DNA of 31,351 bases from an uncultured Clostridia bacterium (GCA_947629295.1 CANRDH010000002.1:1-31351), one strand, 5' to 3'. Positions 1 to 7,933 are shown, counted from the first letter of the stretch. The notes: generated from the sequence alone by a model not told the origin. Numbers and translations are program-made.

Positions 1-71
1 GGCATATATGCCACATCAAGCGACAGTTCTTTTATTATTTTCGATAGGCTGACTGAAAATTTAGTTTCCAA
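1..71 (-). CDS. hprK: Probable HPr kinase/phosphorylase, N-terminal fragment
   Basis: Only the first 23 codons lie in the window; the gene runs off the left edge. The start is a TTG at 71, chosen because AGGTG lies 7 bases upstream and a TATAAT promoter further upstream. The peptide begins METKFSVSLSKII and continues with KELSLDVAYMP. This resembles the N-terminus of clostridial HPr kinase/phosphorylase, a bifunctional enzyme that phosphorylates HPr on a serine for carbon catabolite control. The catalytic P-loop is outside the window, so identity rests on a short match from memory. Any protein with a similar amphipathic start remains possible. Confidence 0.5.
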   Translation of the reverse strand, partial: METKFSVSLSKIIKELSLDVAYM

Positions 72-110
72 ATCAATGCACCTGCCTTTGTATAGTTTAC
101 GGTGATAATA

Positions 111-139
111 ATTATAACCCATTTAACCAAATTTTTAAA
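111..139 (-). promoter_or_regulatory. Promoter for the hprK-like gene
   Basis: The minus strand has TATAAT (111-116) with TTTAAA 17 bases upstream (134-139), about 40 bases before the TTG start. The -10 is perfect and the -35 is poor. Confidence 0.5.
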
Positions 140-161
140 GAGCTTTTTAAAATATTTTATT

Positions 162-217
162 AAAAGCGCCGATTGCTTTTATTGACAAATTCATAAAAAG
201 TTTTAAGTCAATAAAAG
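162..217 (-). terminator. Overlapping hairpins after the glycosyltransferase gene, possible weak terminator
   Basis: On the minus strand an 11-bp inverted repeat (176-186 with 207-217, perfect, AT-rich) is followed by a short AAAAGC/GCTTTT hairpin (162-167 with 175-180) and an AT-rich tail. The two structures share bases 176-180, so both cannot form at once. The site lies between the glycosyltransferase stop and the next promoter, which fits a leaky terminator. Confidence 0.35.
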
Positions 218-235
218 AGCCTCTTCCGAAAGTTG

Positions 236-1432
236 TTATTTTATAATATCTACATTTATATTAAACGCTTTCATTGCCTGCTCATATACCTTGACGGTAC
301 ACCTTGCCATATATTCCGCGTCCGCGTCCCTGCCACTCCGTCTGACTATACTCCTCATCTGCCGTTTTTCCTGCGGCCTGAAGGCGGACAGCTTTTTGAG
401 GTATTTTGCAAAACCCGCTTCATTCCGGCATACAAAACCGTTTACTCCGTCCTTTATCATATTGTATGCAAATTTTTCCTTGTCCTCCTTTACCAGAACA
501 GGCAGACCGCATGCCATAGCCTCAACAAATGACATGGACATAAGGGCGTCGTCGGACGAACAAACATATATATCGCAGGCCGAATAAATTGCGGGCATAA
601 GGCTGTGCGCAACCATTCCCGTAAAATGAACTCTGTCGCTGATTTTGAATCTTTTGCTCATATCCCTGAGATGTTCAAGCTCAGTCCCGTCACCCACAAT
701 AAGCAGATGTATATTATCCGTTTTTTTGATATGTCTTGCAAACGCACTCAAAACAAATTCAATATTTTTATCCACGCTGAGGTCTCCTGCAAATACCGCA
801 ACAACGGCATTTTGCGGAAGTCTTAGCTTTTTGCGCATTTTTCTGACGGCGTCATCATTGGAATTGTTGTAATTAAACACGCTCCTGTCGGTTGCGGAGG
901 GAATAAGACGAACCTTACGGTTTCTTCCCGCAGCACGAACAAATGACGCTGCCCGCTTATTTGACGAGGCTATAATATTCGAGTTATCTATCATATCGCA
1001 AAAGTGCTTTTTTTCAAAAAATGTCTTAAGCCGCCACGTAAGCACAGAGCTGTCCGAAGCGAAACGGTCAAGGTAGTAATCATGCACAGAAAAAACGACA
1101 GGACATCTGAGCTTATCGGCAATGCTCAAAGCCATATATCCGATTTTTGTATCTGTTTGAATATGTATGACATCAGGATTGAATTTAGTCAGAAATTTTA
1201 TTACATATTTATCGTTTATATTTCTGCATTCGTAACCGTACTTGTTCAAAGATTTTTTTGCCGGACAGCGCACGACCCCGTCCTTAAAAACCGACTGCTC
1301 CGTATGAAGTGATGAGGTGACAATAATCACCCTGTGTCCCAAAGCTTCAAGTCCCTTCCTCAGAACTGCAACATAGCTTGAGATTCCGCATACATAAGGC
1401 GCCAAAACCTCGGTAAAAATTGCAACATTCAT
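236..1432 (-). CDS. Glycosyltransferase family 4 (GT-B fold), lipid or wall sugar transfer
   Basis: A 398-residue protein of the GT4 retaining family. The N-terminus MNVAIFTEVLAPYVCGISSYV is the usual first Rossmann strand with its glycine-containing loop. The C-terminal half holds the donor-binding E-x7-E region around SFVEAMACGLPV. The overall form resembles clostridial glucosyltransferases that act on diacylglycerol or on phosphatidylinositol-like lipids, but the acceptor cannot be read from sequence. The start at the ATG at 1432 is preferred over a GTG three codons upstream because GGTGAT then sits just ahead of it and the downstream residues match the family start. It is probably transcribed alone from an extended -10 promoter, with hprK downstream under its own promoter. 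Confidence 0.8.
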   Translation of the reverse strand: MNVAIFTEVLAPYVCGISSYVAVLRKGLEALGHRVIIVTSSLHTEQSVFKDGVVRCPAKKSLNKYGYECRNINDKYVIKFLTKFNPDVIHIQTDTKIGYMALSIADKLRCPVVFSVHDYYLDRFASDSSVLTWRLKTFFEKKHFCDMIDNSNIIASSNKRAASFVRAAGRNRKVRLIPSATDRSVFNYNNSNDDAVRKMRKKLRLPQNAVVAVFAGDLSVDKNIEFVLSAFARHIKKTDNIHLLIVGDGTELEHLRDMSKRFKISDRVHFTGMVAHSLMPAIYSACDIYVCSSDDALMSMSFVEAMACGLPVLVKEDKEKFAYNMIKDGVNGFVCRNEAGFAKYLKKLSAFRPQEKRQMRSIVRRSGRDADAEYMARCTVKVYEQAMKAFNINVDIIK

Positions 1433-1474
1433 AATAATCACCGTTTATTCCGCATAATTCTTACAACTGTATAT

Positions 1475-1483
1475 AGTATAGCA
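1475..1483 (-). promoter_or_regulatory. Extended -10 promoter for the glycosyltransferase
   Basis: TGCTATACT on the minus strand is an extended -10 element about 45 bases before the start codon. No good -35 is visible, as expected for this promoter class. Confidence 0.45.
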
Positions 1484-1573
1484 CATACTCACCTTTTACA
1501 AAAGAGGATTTTATAAAAAAACGGTCATAATCTGTCAGTAATTTTTATGATCCGGCATCATTCCGGAAAAGAC

Positions 1574-1603
1574 AAAAGACACAGAGAAAACCCTGTGTCT
1601 TTT
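1574..1603 (-). terminator. Rho-independent terminator of a short transcript
   Basis: An 11-bp perfect stem (AAAAGACACAG with CTGTGTCTTTT) encloses an 8-base loop and is followed on the minus strand by a T-rich run. The flanks are also T-rich on the plus strand, so it may work both ways. It ends the unit that starts near 1727 and could also catch readthrough from the gene ending at 1856. Confidence 0.8.
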
Positions 1604-1728
1604 ATCTTAAAGGAATAAAAAGAAAAAAGGAAAAAGGAAAGAAAAGAAATAATCGAAAGTAATTACAACCAACCATCCTCTTATAATCAATTACATATTG
1701 CGGGTTTTTCTTTTACCTCCCGCCAACA
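1574..1728 (-). ncRNA. Candidate small RNA or leader transcript of about 150 nt
   Basis: A consensus promoter (1734-1762) and a strong terminator (1574-1603) bracket about 120 bases with no recognisable gene. Within it are GGGAGGT (1715-1721) and an ATG directly followed by TAA (1691-1696), then a long pyrimidine-rich tract. One short frame (1602-1676) would encode 24 residues, rich in phenylalanine and starting MVGCNYFRLFLF. Its only nearby ribosome site, AGAGG, touches the ATG, so translation is doubtful. This may be a non-coding RNA, a leader left from a lost gene, or a tiny hydrophobic peptide gene. I do not recognise the family. Confidence 0.45.
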
Positions 1729-1733
1729 TCTAT

Positions 1734-1762
1734 ATAATACACTAAAAAAATCCATTTGTCAA
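1734..1762 (-). promoter_or_regulatory. Consensus sigma-A type promoter of the orphan transcript
   Basis: TTGACA (1757-1762), a 17-base spacer and TATTAT (1734-1739) on the minus strand. It is one of the best promoters in the window, yet no conventional gene follows it before the terminator. Confidence 0.75.
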
Positions 1763-1798
1763 GGTTTTTTTATCAAAATTTATATAATTAAGTATAAA

Positions 1799-1812
1799 TA
1801 TAGTATACTATA
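1799..1812. repeat. 14-bp perfect AT palindrome
   Basis: TATAGTATACTATA reads the same on both strands. It lies between the stop of the gene ending at 1856 and the orphan promoter, about 37 bases upstream of that promoter's -35. It could be an operator, or chance in AT-rich DNA. Confidence 0.3.
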
Positions 1813-1855
1813 GGACATTTTGTTGTTATTTAGAAGACAATTCTCCGCCGGGTAT

Positions 1856-2605
1856 TTATCCGAACCATGAAGTAACCTTATCCTTTATTTTATTATATAT
1901 ACCTGACAAAGCCTCTCTGCCCTCGTCAGAGGTAATGTATTCGCCCGCCGCCTTCAAAGCCTGACCCGTAAGGCTGTTAGTTTTACATATGATTTTACCC
2001 TCCGCGGGCTTGAAATTCATAATATATAAATCAATATCATAATCCCTTATTTCATATGTGTATTTTGCCGTTATGCTCAATACAGTTCCGCTTACGGTCA
2101 GATGCTCCCTGTCCTCTGATATTCTTGAAAGTATATAGGATAGAATATTATCCGGTATCGCAAGCTCTCCGACATATGCGTCATAAAGTCTTGCGGATAT
2201 GACGTTTGTTTCCCCATCAATTGAAAAATCCACCTTTGTACGCACGGCAAGCCGGAAATTTTTTATAAAAATACGGGCGTACATTTCCGCGGGAGCATTG
2301 TCATGAAAATAAAATCGAATATGATCCGGTCCGGACTTGCCCTCTTCGGGTTCGGTGCAATATTTTTCATTTATATAGGTATTGAATTCCGATTCGCTTA
2401 CCTCGAATTCCTTACCGAATGCCGCACCTACAAGTATGGTTTTCAGAAAGGTATTATCCCCTCCGTCGGTTATTGTATATTTGTCCTCAATATTATCGGT
2501 AAAGGCAAGAGAGATACATCGGCATATAAATATACACAGCGCAGCAGAAATAAGTATAACTATAGCAATGATAATTGGGGCTTTTCTGATTTTCTTTTTT
2601 GCCAT
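1856..2605 (-). CDS. Membrane-anchored protein of unknown function
   Basis: A 249-residue protein with a lysine-rich start (MAKKKIRK) and one hydrophobic segment at about residues 10-31, followed by an apparently extracytoplasmic domain rich in acidic and aromatic residues. No catalytic motif is visible and I do not recognise the family. The start is well supported: AGGTGGA lies 5 bases ahead. It is the last gene of the mutS2 operon, separated from mutS2 by a GC-rich hairpin (2649-2675), so its level may differ from the upstream genes. A signal anchor rather than a cleaved signal peptide is likely, since no clear cleavage site follows the hydrophobic segment. Confidence 0.75.
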   Translation of the reverse strand: MAKKKIRKAPIIIAIVILISAALCIFICRCISLAFTDNIEDKYTITDGGDNTFLKTILVGAAFGKEFEVSESEFNTYINEKYCTEPEEGKSGPDHIRFYFHDNAPAEMYARIFIKNFRLAVRTKVDFSIDGETNVISARLYDAYVGELAIPDNILSYILSRISEDREHLTVSGTVLSITAKYTYEIRDYDIDLYIMNFKPAEGKIICKTNSLTGQALKAAGEYITSDEGREALSGIYNKIKDKVTSWFG

Positions 2606-2648
2606 ATAATTCCACCTTGATAACAGATTATCTCAGTAACGCTCTGAA

Positions 2649-2675
2649 GCTTGTGCAGCCGACCGCCGCACAAGC
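2649..2675 (-). repeat. Intercistronic hairpin after mutS2
   Basis: GCTTGTGC (2649-2656) pairs with GCACAAGC (2668-2675) around an 11-base GC-rich loop. No U-run follows on the minus strand, so it is more likely to protect or process the mRNA than to end transcription. Confidence 0.5.
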
Positions 2676-2687
2676 CCCGCAAAAAAA

Positions 2688-5036
2688 TCATTTCAATTCC
2701 GCAATAGTCACACCCGCTTCTCCTTCTCCGAAAACTCCAAGCCGGAAGCTGCGGACAGAGGGATGAGTTTTAAGATGCTTTTGTATTTCACGCCTCAGTA
2801 CTCCCGTACCCTTTCCGTGAATTATCGTTATTTGGTGCAATCCCTGCATAACGGCAGTATCAATAGCCATATCCACATCGGCAACAGCGTCAAGCGCCGT
2901 CTCTCCCCTGACGTCAATTTCGGTTGCCGCAGCGCTTCTTGTATCGCGCCTTACGGTACGTGAAGCGCTTCTTTTCGGAATTTTTACCTTTTCCTGTTTC
3001 AGAAGCCTTATATTATCCATGCGGACGCGCGTCTTTATAATTCCCGATTGAACAAGCACGCTGTCCTTTCCTATTTCAAGAACAGTACCTTCCTTATCAA
3101 TATCATAAATAAGAACTCTATCGCCCTTTTGCAGAGGGCGGGGAAGTACATATCCTTCATTTGCACGCTCCTCAACAGGATCTGCGGTATTTTCCATATT
3201 GCGTATATCCGCCCTGAGCTTTGCTTTTTCCTCTGCCGTGATTTCCTTCTTTTTGCGTATTTCCTCAATCTCATCAAGAACGCCGTAAACCTGAGCCCTT
3301 GCTTTTGCTATTATATTTTCCGCCTGAGCCCGTGCAAGCTCCATTTCGTTCTCACAATCCTTACGGGCTCTTTCCTCCGCCTTTTTTACCCTTTCAAGCT
3401 CGAGTCTTGCCTCTGTCCTCAGTTTCTCTGCTTCATTCAGCTTTTCTTCAAGCTCACTGCGGCTTTTTTCAAGCTTTGATACAACGCTTTCAAACTGTGA
3501 ATTCTCAGACGAGACAAGCTGCCTTGCTCTTTGCACTATATCCGCGCTCATTCCGAGTCTTTCAGAAATGGAAAACGCATTGGATTTTCCCGGCATACCT
3601 ATCAGCAGGCGATATGTCGGGCTAAGCGTTGCAACATCAAATTCACAGCAGGCATTTTCAACGCCGTCCGTTTCAAGCGCAAAGCTTTTGATTTCAGCGT
3701 AATGGGTAGTTGAAATAATTTTAGCCCTCTGTGCCCTGAGCTGTTCGATAATCGCCTCCGCAAGTGCAGCACCTTCAACGGGATCCGTCCCCGCACCCAA
3801 TTCATCTATAAGGACAAGACTTTTATCGTCAGCAAGGGAAAGTATCCTTACGATATTAGTAATATGAGCGGAAAAGGTGGATAATGACTGCTCTATACTT
3901 TGTTCATCCCCTATATCGGAAAGAACCTTGTCGAATACCGAAACCTCGCTGTTATCGTTTGCAGGGATCATCATCCCGCACATAGCCATTACAGAAAGAA
4001 GTCCCACAGTTTTTAGAGTGACCGTTTTTCCTCCCGTGTTGGGACCCGTTATAACGAGCGTGTCAAAGTTTATTCCCAATTCGATATCGGTCGGAACAAT
4101 CTTATCCTGAGGTATAAGGGGATGACGCGCCTTCCTGAGAGATATTCTGCCCTTATCGTTAAGACGGGGAACGGAGGCTTTCATTGAATATGCAAGATTT
4201 GCTTTTGAAAAAATAACGTCAAGCTCTGTAAGTATTTCGTAGCTGCGGCATATATTGTCTGAATATGCCCCCACTTCGGCTGAAATTTCGGCAAGTATCC
4301 TCTCAATTTCAGCCTTTTCTCCGGATTTCAGCACACGTATATCATTGTTTGCCTCTACAACGCTCATAGGCTCGATAAATACAGTAGAGCCGCTTGCCGA
4401 GGTATCATGAACCAATCCCGGAATATTTGAGCGGAATTCCGATTTCACAGGTATAACAAATCTTCCGTCCCTCATTGTGACAATGCTGTCCTGAAGATAC
4501 TTCTGCATTGATGCTGAATGAATTATTTTATCGAGCCTTTCCCTTATCTTTGTCGAAGCCGTCGTAATTTTCTTTCTTATATCCGCAAGCGCAGGCGACG
4601 CATTATCCGCAATTTCATCCTCTGAAAGTATGCAGGAGGTAATTTTTGTTTCAAGAAACTTATTCGGAATAAGAGCGTTAAAACGCATATCAAGAATTGT
4701 TTCAACCGAGGCGGATTTACTTCTCCATTCCACGGCGGAACGTACAACCCTCAGCAATGCCGCTATTCTCAGAAGCTCAATGGTTGTCAGAACAGCACCT
4801 GCCTCCGCCCTTCGTGCAGCTCCTTTCATATTGTGCAGGCTTCCGAAGCCCGGCGAACCGAATCTGCCGATAAGAGAATGAGCATCCGAGGTTTCCCTCA
4901 AAAGCATTTCCGCCTCATAAAGTCCGCTTGACGGCTCAAGCGAAAGTACAAGCTCACGTGCGTCCTCCGAGGAGGTCTGCTCAGCAAGCATTTCAAGTAT
5001 TTTATCAAATTCTATTGATTTAAGATATTTATTCAT
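2688..5036 (-). CDS. mutS2: MutS2 family ATPase/endonuclease with Smr domain
   Basis: A 782-residue protein, typical for MutS2. It lacks the mismatch-recognition domain of MutS. The Walker A motif GPNTGGKT is at about residues 331-338, and a Walker B-like VLIDELGAGTDP follows. A long coiled-coil and basic segment (about 500-640) precedes the C-terminal Smr domain (about 705-782) with its HGKGTG signature. MutS2 is known to restrain homologous recombination in some bacteria and, in Bacillus subtilis, to split collided ribosomes for quality control. Its ATG lies two bases after the recO stop and has no close ribosome site, which suggests translational coupling. It sits in the phoH-ybeY-dgkA-era-yqzL-recO run. 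Confidence 0.95.
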   Translation of the reverse strand: MNKYLKSIEFDKILEMLAEQTSSEDARELVLSLEPSSGLYEAEMLLRETSDAHSLIGRFGSPGFGSLHNMKGAARRAEAGAVLTTIELLRIAALLRVVRSAVEWRSKSASVETILDMRFNALIPNKFLETKITSCILSEDEIADNASPALADIRKKITTASTKIRERLDKIIHSASMQKYLQDSIVTMRDGRFVIPVKSEFRSNIPGLVHDTSASGSTVFIEPMSVVEANNDIRVLKSGEKAEIERILAEISAEVGAYSDNICRSYEILTELDVIFSKANLAYSMKASVPRLNDKGRISLRKARHPLIPQDKIVPTDIELGINFDTLVITGPNTGGKTVTLKTVGLLSVMAMCGMMIPANDNSEVSVFDKVLSDIGDEQSIEQSLSTFSAHITNIVRILSLADDKSLVLIDELGAGTDPVEGAALAEAIIEQLRAQRAKIISTTHYAEIKSFALETDGVENACCEFDVATLSPTYRLLIGMPGKSNAFSISERLGMSADIVQRARQLVSSENSQFESVVSKLEKSRSELEEKLNEAEKLRTEARLELERVKKAEERARKDCENEMELARAQAENIIAKARAQVYGVLDEIEEIRKKKEITAEEKAKLRADIRNMENTADPVEERANEGYVLPRPLQKGDRVLIYDIDKEGTVLEIGKDSVLVQSGIIKTRVRMDNIRLLKQEKVKIPKRSASRTVRRDTRSAAATEIDVRGETALDAVADVDMAIDTAVMQGLHQITIIHGKGTGVLRREIQKHLKTHPSVRSFRLGVFGEGEAGVTIAELK

Positions 5037-5038
5037 AA

Positions 5039-5788
5039 TTATTTTTGTATCCTTACCATTTTATAAAATTCAAGAGCGTTCATATTACGCTCAGTGTGTA
5101 AAAGCATATATTTTTCCGAGCAATCGGCAAACTGCATGAGAGAATTTTCCGATACGGAAAACGAAAAAATTTTTTTTGAATCGGCAAATACCGATGTTCT
5201 CAAAGCAGTAAGCGCACCTCTCGACAGAGCGGTTGACTCCTGCTCTCCGCTATAGCATTTCCCGCACAAAAGCTTTCCTTCGCTATGGAGAAAATACATC
5301 ATATCCGCCTCATAGCAACTGCATTTATCACAGCATACAAGATTAGGCATATAACCTGCAAGCGCCAAAAATCGCATTTCAAATACCGCTTTAACCATAA
5401 GGTCGGGCTTCGTACCCCTTGAGAGAACATAAAGTGAATTCAGGATAAGGCTAAGAAATTCCTTTGAATCCGTCCCCTCGGGAATCATATGCAAAAATAT
5501 TTCACAGAAATACTCCGCAAGGGCAAATTTTTCAAGATCGAGCCGCAGATTATAAAACAGCTCAATCGGCTCGGCTTCGTCTATTATGTAACGCTCCTTT
5601 GTATGATAAATCATAAGGTCTGAATAGCTCAGCGACTGTGTAGCAGTACACAGCCGCCCTTTAAGAAGCTTCGCATTTTTGACGAAGCACCTGATGATAC
5701 CGTTTGTGCGTGTAAGAACTGTTATAAGCTTATCGTTTTCATTGATTGTCTGTTCCTTCAGTATCAGACCGTCTACTTTGAACCTCAT
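5039..5788 (-). CDS. recO: DNA repair protein RecO
   Basis: A 249-residue RecO. The N-terminal OB-fold begins MRFKVDGLILKEQTINENDK, and a four-cysteine zinc cluster lies in the C-terminal half (CCDKC then CGKC). RecO loads RecA with RecR during gap repair. The frame is open 31 codons further upstream, but the ATG at 5788 is chosen because GGAGG lies 6 bases ahead and the family begins here. The first 50 bases overlap the end of the small yqzL-like gene in another frame, so the two are probably translationally coupled. The stop lies two bases before mutS2. Confidence 0.93.
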   Translation of the reverse strand: MRFKVDGLILKEQTINENDKLITVLTRTNGIIRCFVKNAKLLKGRLCTATQSLSYSDLMIYHTKERYIIDEAEPIELFYNLRLDLEKFALAEYFCEIFLHMIPEGTDSKEFLSLILNSLYVLSRGTKPDLMVKAVFEMRFLALAGYMPNLVCCDKCSCYEADMMYFLHSEGKLLCGKCYSGEQESTALSRGALTALRTSVFADSKKIFSFSVSENSLMQFADCSEKYMLLHTERNMNALEFYKMVRIQK

Positions 5789-5912
5789 TTTCCGCCTCCG
5801 TGGTTTTATCAAAAAATCCCTGCGGCGCGCAGGCTTTAGCTTCTCTGTATATAAGATAATCCCTGATGCTTCCCGAAGCAATAAAATTATCCCATGCCTT
5901 GCCCTCGTCCAT
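5739..5912 (-). CDS. YqzL-like small protein upstream of recO
   Basis: A 57-residue frame starting at an ATG with GGGGGC about 7 bases upstream. The N-terminal third reads MDEGKAWDNFIASGSIRDYL, matching the W..F...G.I..YL pattern of the small YqzL proteins that sit between era and recO in Bacillus and Clostridia. The function is unknown in that family. The gene overlaps recO by 50 bases, so the recO ribosome site lies inside its coding sequence. The second half (PQGFFDKTTEAENEVQ onward) is polar and probably unconstrained. Position and the N-terminal pattern support it being real; homology was judged by eye. Confidence 0.65.
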   Translation of the reverse strand: MDEGKAWDNFIASGSIRDYLIYREAKACAPQGFFDKTTEAENEVQSRRSDTEGTDNQ

Positions 5913-5928
5913 GCAACTGCCCCCTTTG

Positions 5929-5973
5929 CTGTATTACTAAATATTTATGTTGTTATTATATCCTGTAATACAG
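5929..5973 (-). promoter_or_regulatory. Possible internal promoter with paired palindromic half-sites
   Basis: The era to yqzL-like gap has TATAAT (5955-5960) on the minus strand without a good -35. It is flanked by inverted copies of CTGTATTAC (5929-5937 and 5965-5973). The upstream copy is itself a perfect 11-bp palindrome, CTGTATTACAG. This arrangement resembles an operator pair around a -10 element. Confidence 0.35.
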
Positions 5974-5999
5974 AAAATTATTGACAGTTTTTAGTGACA

Positions 6000-6905
6000 T
6001 TATTCAAAATCATTTTGGTCGTAGCCAAGGCTTCTCAGAATATTTTCCCTGTTTCTCCAATCCTCCTTTACCTTCACCCAAATTTTCAAATTGACCTTAC
6101 AGCCAAAAAATTTCTCCATATCCTGACGTGCATAGCTGCCGATTTTTTTGAGCATTGCCCCGCCTTTTCCAATTATAATTCCCTTATGGCTGCTCCTTTC
6201 GCAAAAGACAGTCGCCTCCATGTCGATTATAGGCTTGTCCTCCCTTTCCTTCATACGCTCAACAAATACCGCCGTACCGTGCGGGATTTCCTTATCAAGA
6301 AGCCGCAGCAGCTTTTCCCTTATAATTTCAGCCGCCAAAACTCTTTCCGGCTGGTCAGTCAACGTATCCTCGCCGAACATAAACTCTCCCGGTTCAGCCA
6401 GCCTGCGCAACTCATTTTTCAACGCACCAACCCCGTCACCCGTCTGAGCGGAACAGGGAACAACTGCACTGAAATCATAAAGCCGGGAAAGCTTTTCAAT
6501 AAGCGGGGCAAGCTCCGATTTGTCACGCAGCATATCAATTTTATTTATCGCCAGCACAGCCGGAATCCCCATTGCTCTGATTTTTTCCGCAAGTATTCTT
6601 TCTCCCTCTGTTATCTCCGAATCAGCCTGAGCAACAAGCATACACACATCCACCCCGGCAACAGATTCATTAACCGAACGCAGCATATAATTGTCAAGAT
6701 TATTCCGCGGCTTATGAAGCCCCGGAGTATCTATGAATACGAGCTGCGTATCCTCCTCTGTCAGAACCCCGGTGATCCTTGTACGGGTTGTCTGCGGTTT
6801 TGAGGATACTATTGCGACCTTTTGTCCGAGCATGTAATTCAAAAGGGATGACTTTCCCACATTCGGTCTTCCTACTATCGCTATAAAAGCAGTTTTTTGC
6901 TCCAT
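6000..6905 (-). CDS. era: Ribosome assembly GTPase Era
   Basis: A 301-residue Era with G1 GRPNVGKS (residues 12-19), G3 DTPG (about 59-62), G4 NKID (about 121-124) and a C-terminal KH domain with the IIIGKGG loop. Era binds the 3' end of 16S rRNA and helps 30S maturation. GGAGG lies 7 bases before the ATG. Its neighbours ybeY, dgkA and recO are those usual for Firmicutes. YbeY also works on the 16S 3' end, so the operon pairs two 30S maturation factors. Confidence 0.97.
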   Translation of the reverse strand: MEQKTAFIAIVGRPNVGKSSLLNYMLGQKVAIVSSKPQTTRTRITGVLTEEDTQLVFIDTPGLHKPRNNLDNYMLRSVNESVAGVDVCMLVAQADSEITEGERILAEKIRAMGIPAVLAINKIDMLRDKSELAPLIEKLSRLYDFSAVVPCSAQTGDGVGALKNELRRLAEPGEFMFGEDTLTDQPERVLAAEIIREKLLRLLDKEIPHGTAVFVERMKEREDKPIIDMEATVFCERSSHKGIIIGKGGAMLKKIGSYARQDMEKFFGCKVNLKIWVKVKEDWRNRENILRSLGYDQNDFE

Positions 6906-6932
6906 TCCTTTTCCTCCGTAATATTTTGCATA

Positions 6933-7418
6933 TTATAATTTCTTTTCTTTATCGGATATCTTATTAGTCTTCTTCGGACTTGTTATTATAAACAGGATTG
7001 ATATTAAGGTGACCAAAATCAAGCCCGCGAGATTGAGAGGATGAGTTATATAGAAATTATACATTGAGATAAAACCTTCAATATTCCCGAAAAGAAATAA
7101 TGCTATCAAAACGGAAAATACGGCAAGAACAAGTACCGCACCCGCCGCCGCATCCTTCGCGAGCTTAATCATAGGGTCCTGCTTTTCGGATACTCTGTCC
7201 GCAAGCTTTTCAACTGCTGTATTAACAGCCTCTGCCGAGATAACTCCTCCTATCGTCAGCAATAAAACCGCATAATCACTTGCTGTAAAAGCGAAAAAAC
7301 GCGCAAAAACCAGAACATACAGTGCAGCAACCGTATGGATTCTCATGTTTCGCTCGTTTTTTATACAGTATATCAGACCTGAAAGGGCATATACGAAGCC
7401 TTTAATAAAAGCCCTCAC
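6933..7418 (-). CDS. dgkA: Undecaprenol/diacylglycerol kinase family membrane protein
   Basis: A 161-residue integral membrane kinase of the DgkA family. In Gram-positives the usual substrate is undecaprenol, giving the C55-phosphate carrier for wall synthesis. The family signatures are visible: AEAVNTAVEKLAD and KLAKDAAAGAVL at about residues 60-95, with three membrane segments in the first 115 residues. It is longer than the usual 120-135 residues: another hydrophobic segment (about 125-150) and a basic tail follow. The GTG start at 7418 shares its G with the TAG stop of ybeY (TAGTG), a tight translational coupling. Confidence 0.9.
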   Translation of the reverse strand: MRAFIKGFVYALSGLIYCIKNERNMRIHTVAALYVLVFARFFAFTASDYAVLLLTIGGVISAEAVNTAVEKLADRVSEKQDPMIKLAKDAAAGAVLVLAVFSVLIALFLFGNIEGFISMYNFYITHPLNLAGLILVTLISILFIITSPKKTNKISDKEKKL

Positions 7419-7933
7419 TATTCGTTTCCTTCCTCAATAACATAGCTGGAAGACCCGGGCAGACCGAGGAGAGTCATAACCTTTTCTTCCTTTTCTCTCA
7501 TACGCAGCTTCTGCAAGCCGTTATCCTCATGATCATAACCAAGAAGGTGCAGCATCGAATGGGCTGTAAGATATCCAACCTCACGCTGCAGGCTGTGTCC
7601 GAAGCGTTCCGCCTGCTCCACTGCCCTTTCTATTGAAATGACTATATCGCCGAGTATTTTTGCACCCGTATCGGGGTCGGTATCATATTTACCGTTTTCA
7701 CCCATAGGGAAAGATAAAACATCCGTTGCACTGTCCTTATTCCTGTATATTGAATTGAGCTCTTTTATCTGCTCATCATCCACAAGCGTTACGCTTACCT
7801 CCACGGAACCGATAAATTCCTCGACCTTAAGCACTGCATTGCAGCAGCGTCTTATAAGCATACGCAGCCCTGTAGGAATTTTTATTTCTTTTTGCTTATT
7901 TTTAATTATTACTTTAATCTTATCCACTTTCAA
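7418..7933 (-). CDS. ybeY: Endoribonuclease YbeY (rRNA maturation factor)
   Basis: A 171-residue YbeY. The zinc-binding H-x3-H-x5-H motif is seen in AHSMLHLLGYDHED. YbeY takes part in 16S rRNA 3'-end maturation and 70S quality control. The start is a TTG with AAAGGA four bases upstream; a GTG two codons later is an alternative. The C-terminal tail (PGSSSYVIEEGNE) is outside the fold. It lies between phoH and dgkA, the standard order. Confidence 0.95.
   Translation of the reverse strand: MKVDKIKVIIKNKQKEIKIPTGLRMLIRRCCNAVLKVEEFIGSVEVSVTLVDDEQIKELNSIYRNKDSATDVLSFPMGENGKYDTDPDTGAKILGDIVISIERAVEQAERFGHSLQREVGYLTAHSMLHLLGYDHEDNGLQKLRMREKEEKVMTLLGLPGSSSYVIEEGNE

Noticed and set aside
5994..6803. 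269-codon plus-strand frame opposite era
   Set aside because: Shadow of era; the opposite frame has all Era motifs and a proper ribosome site.
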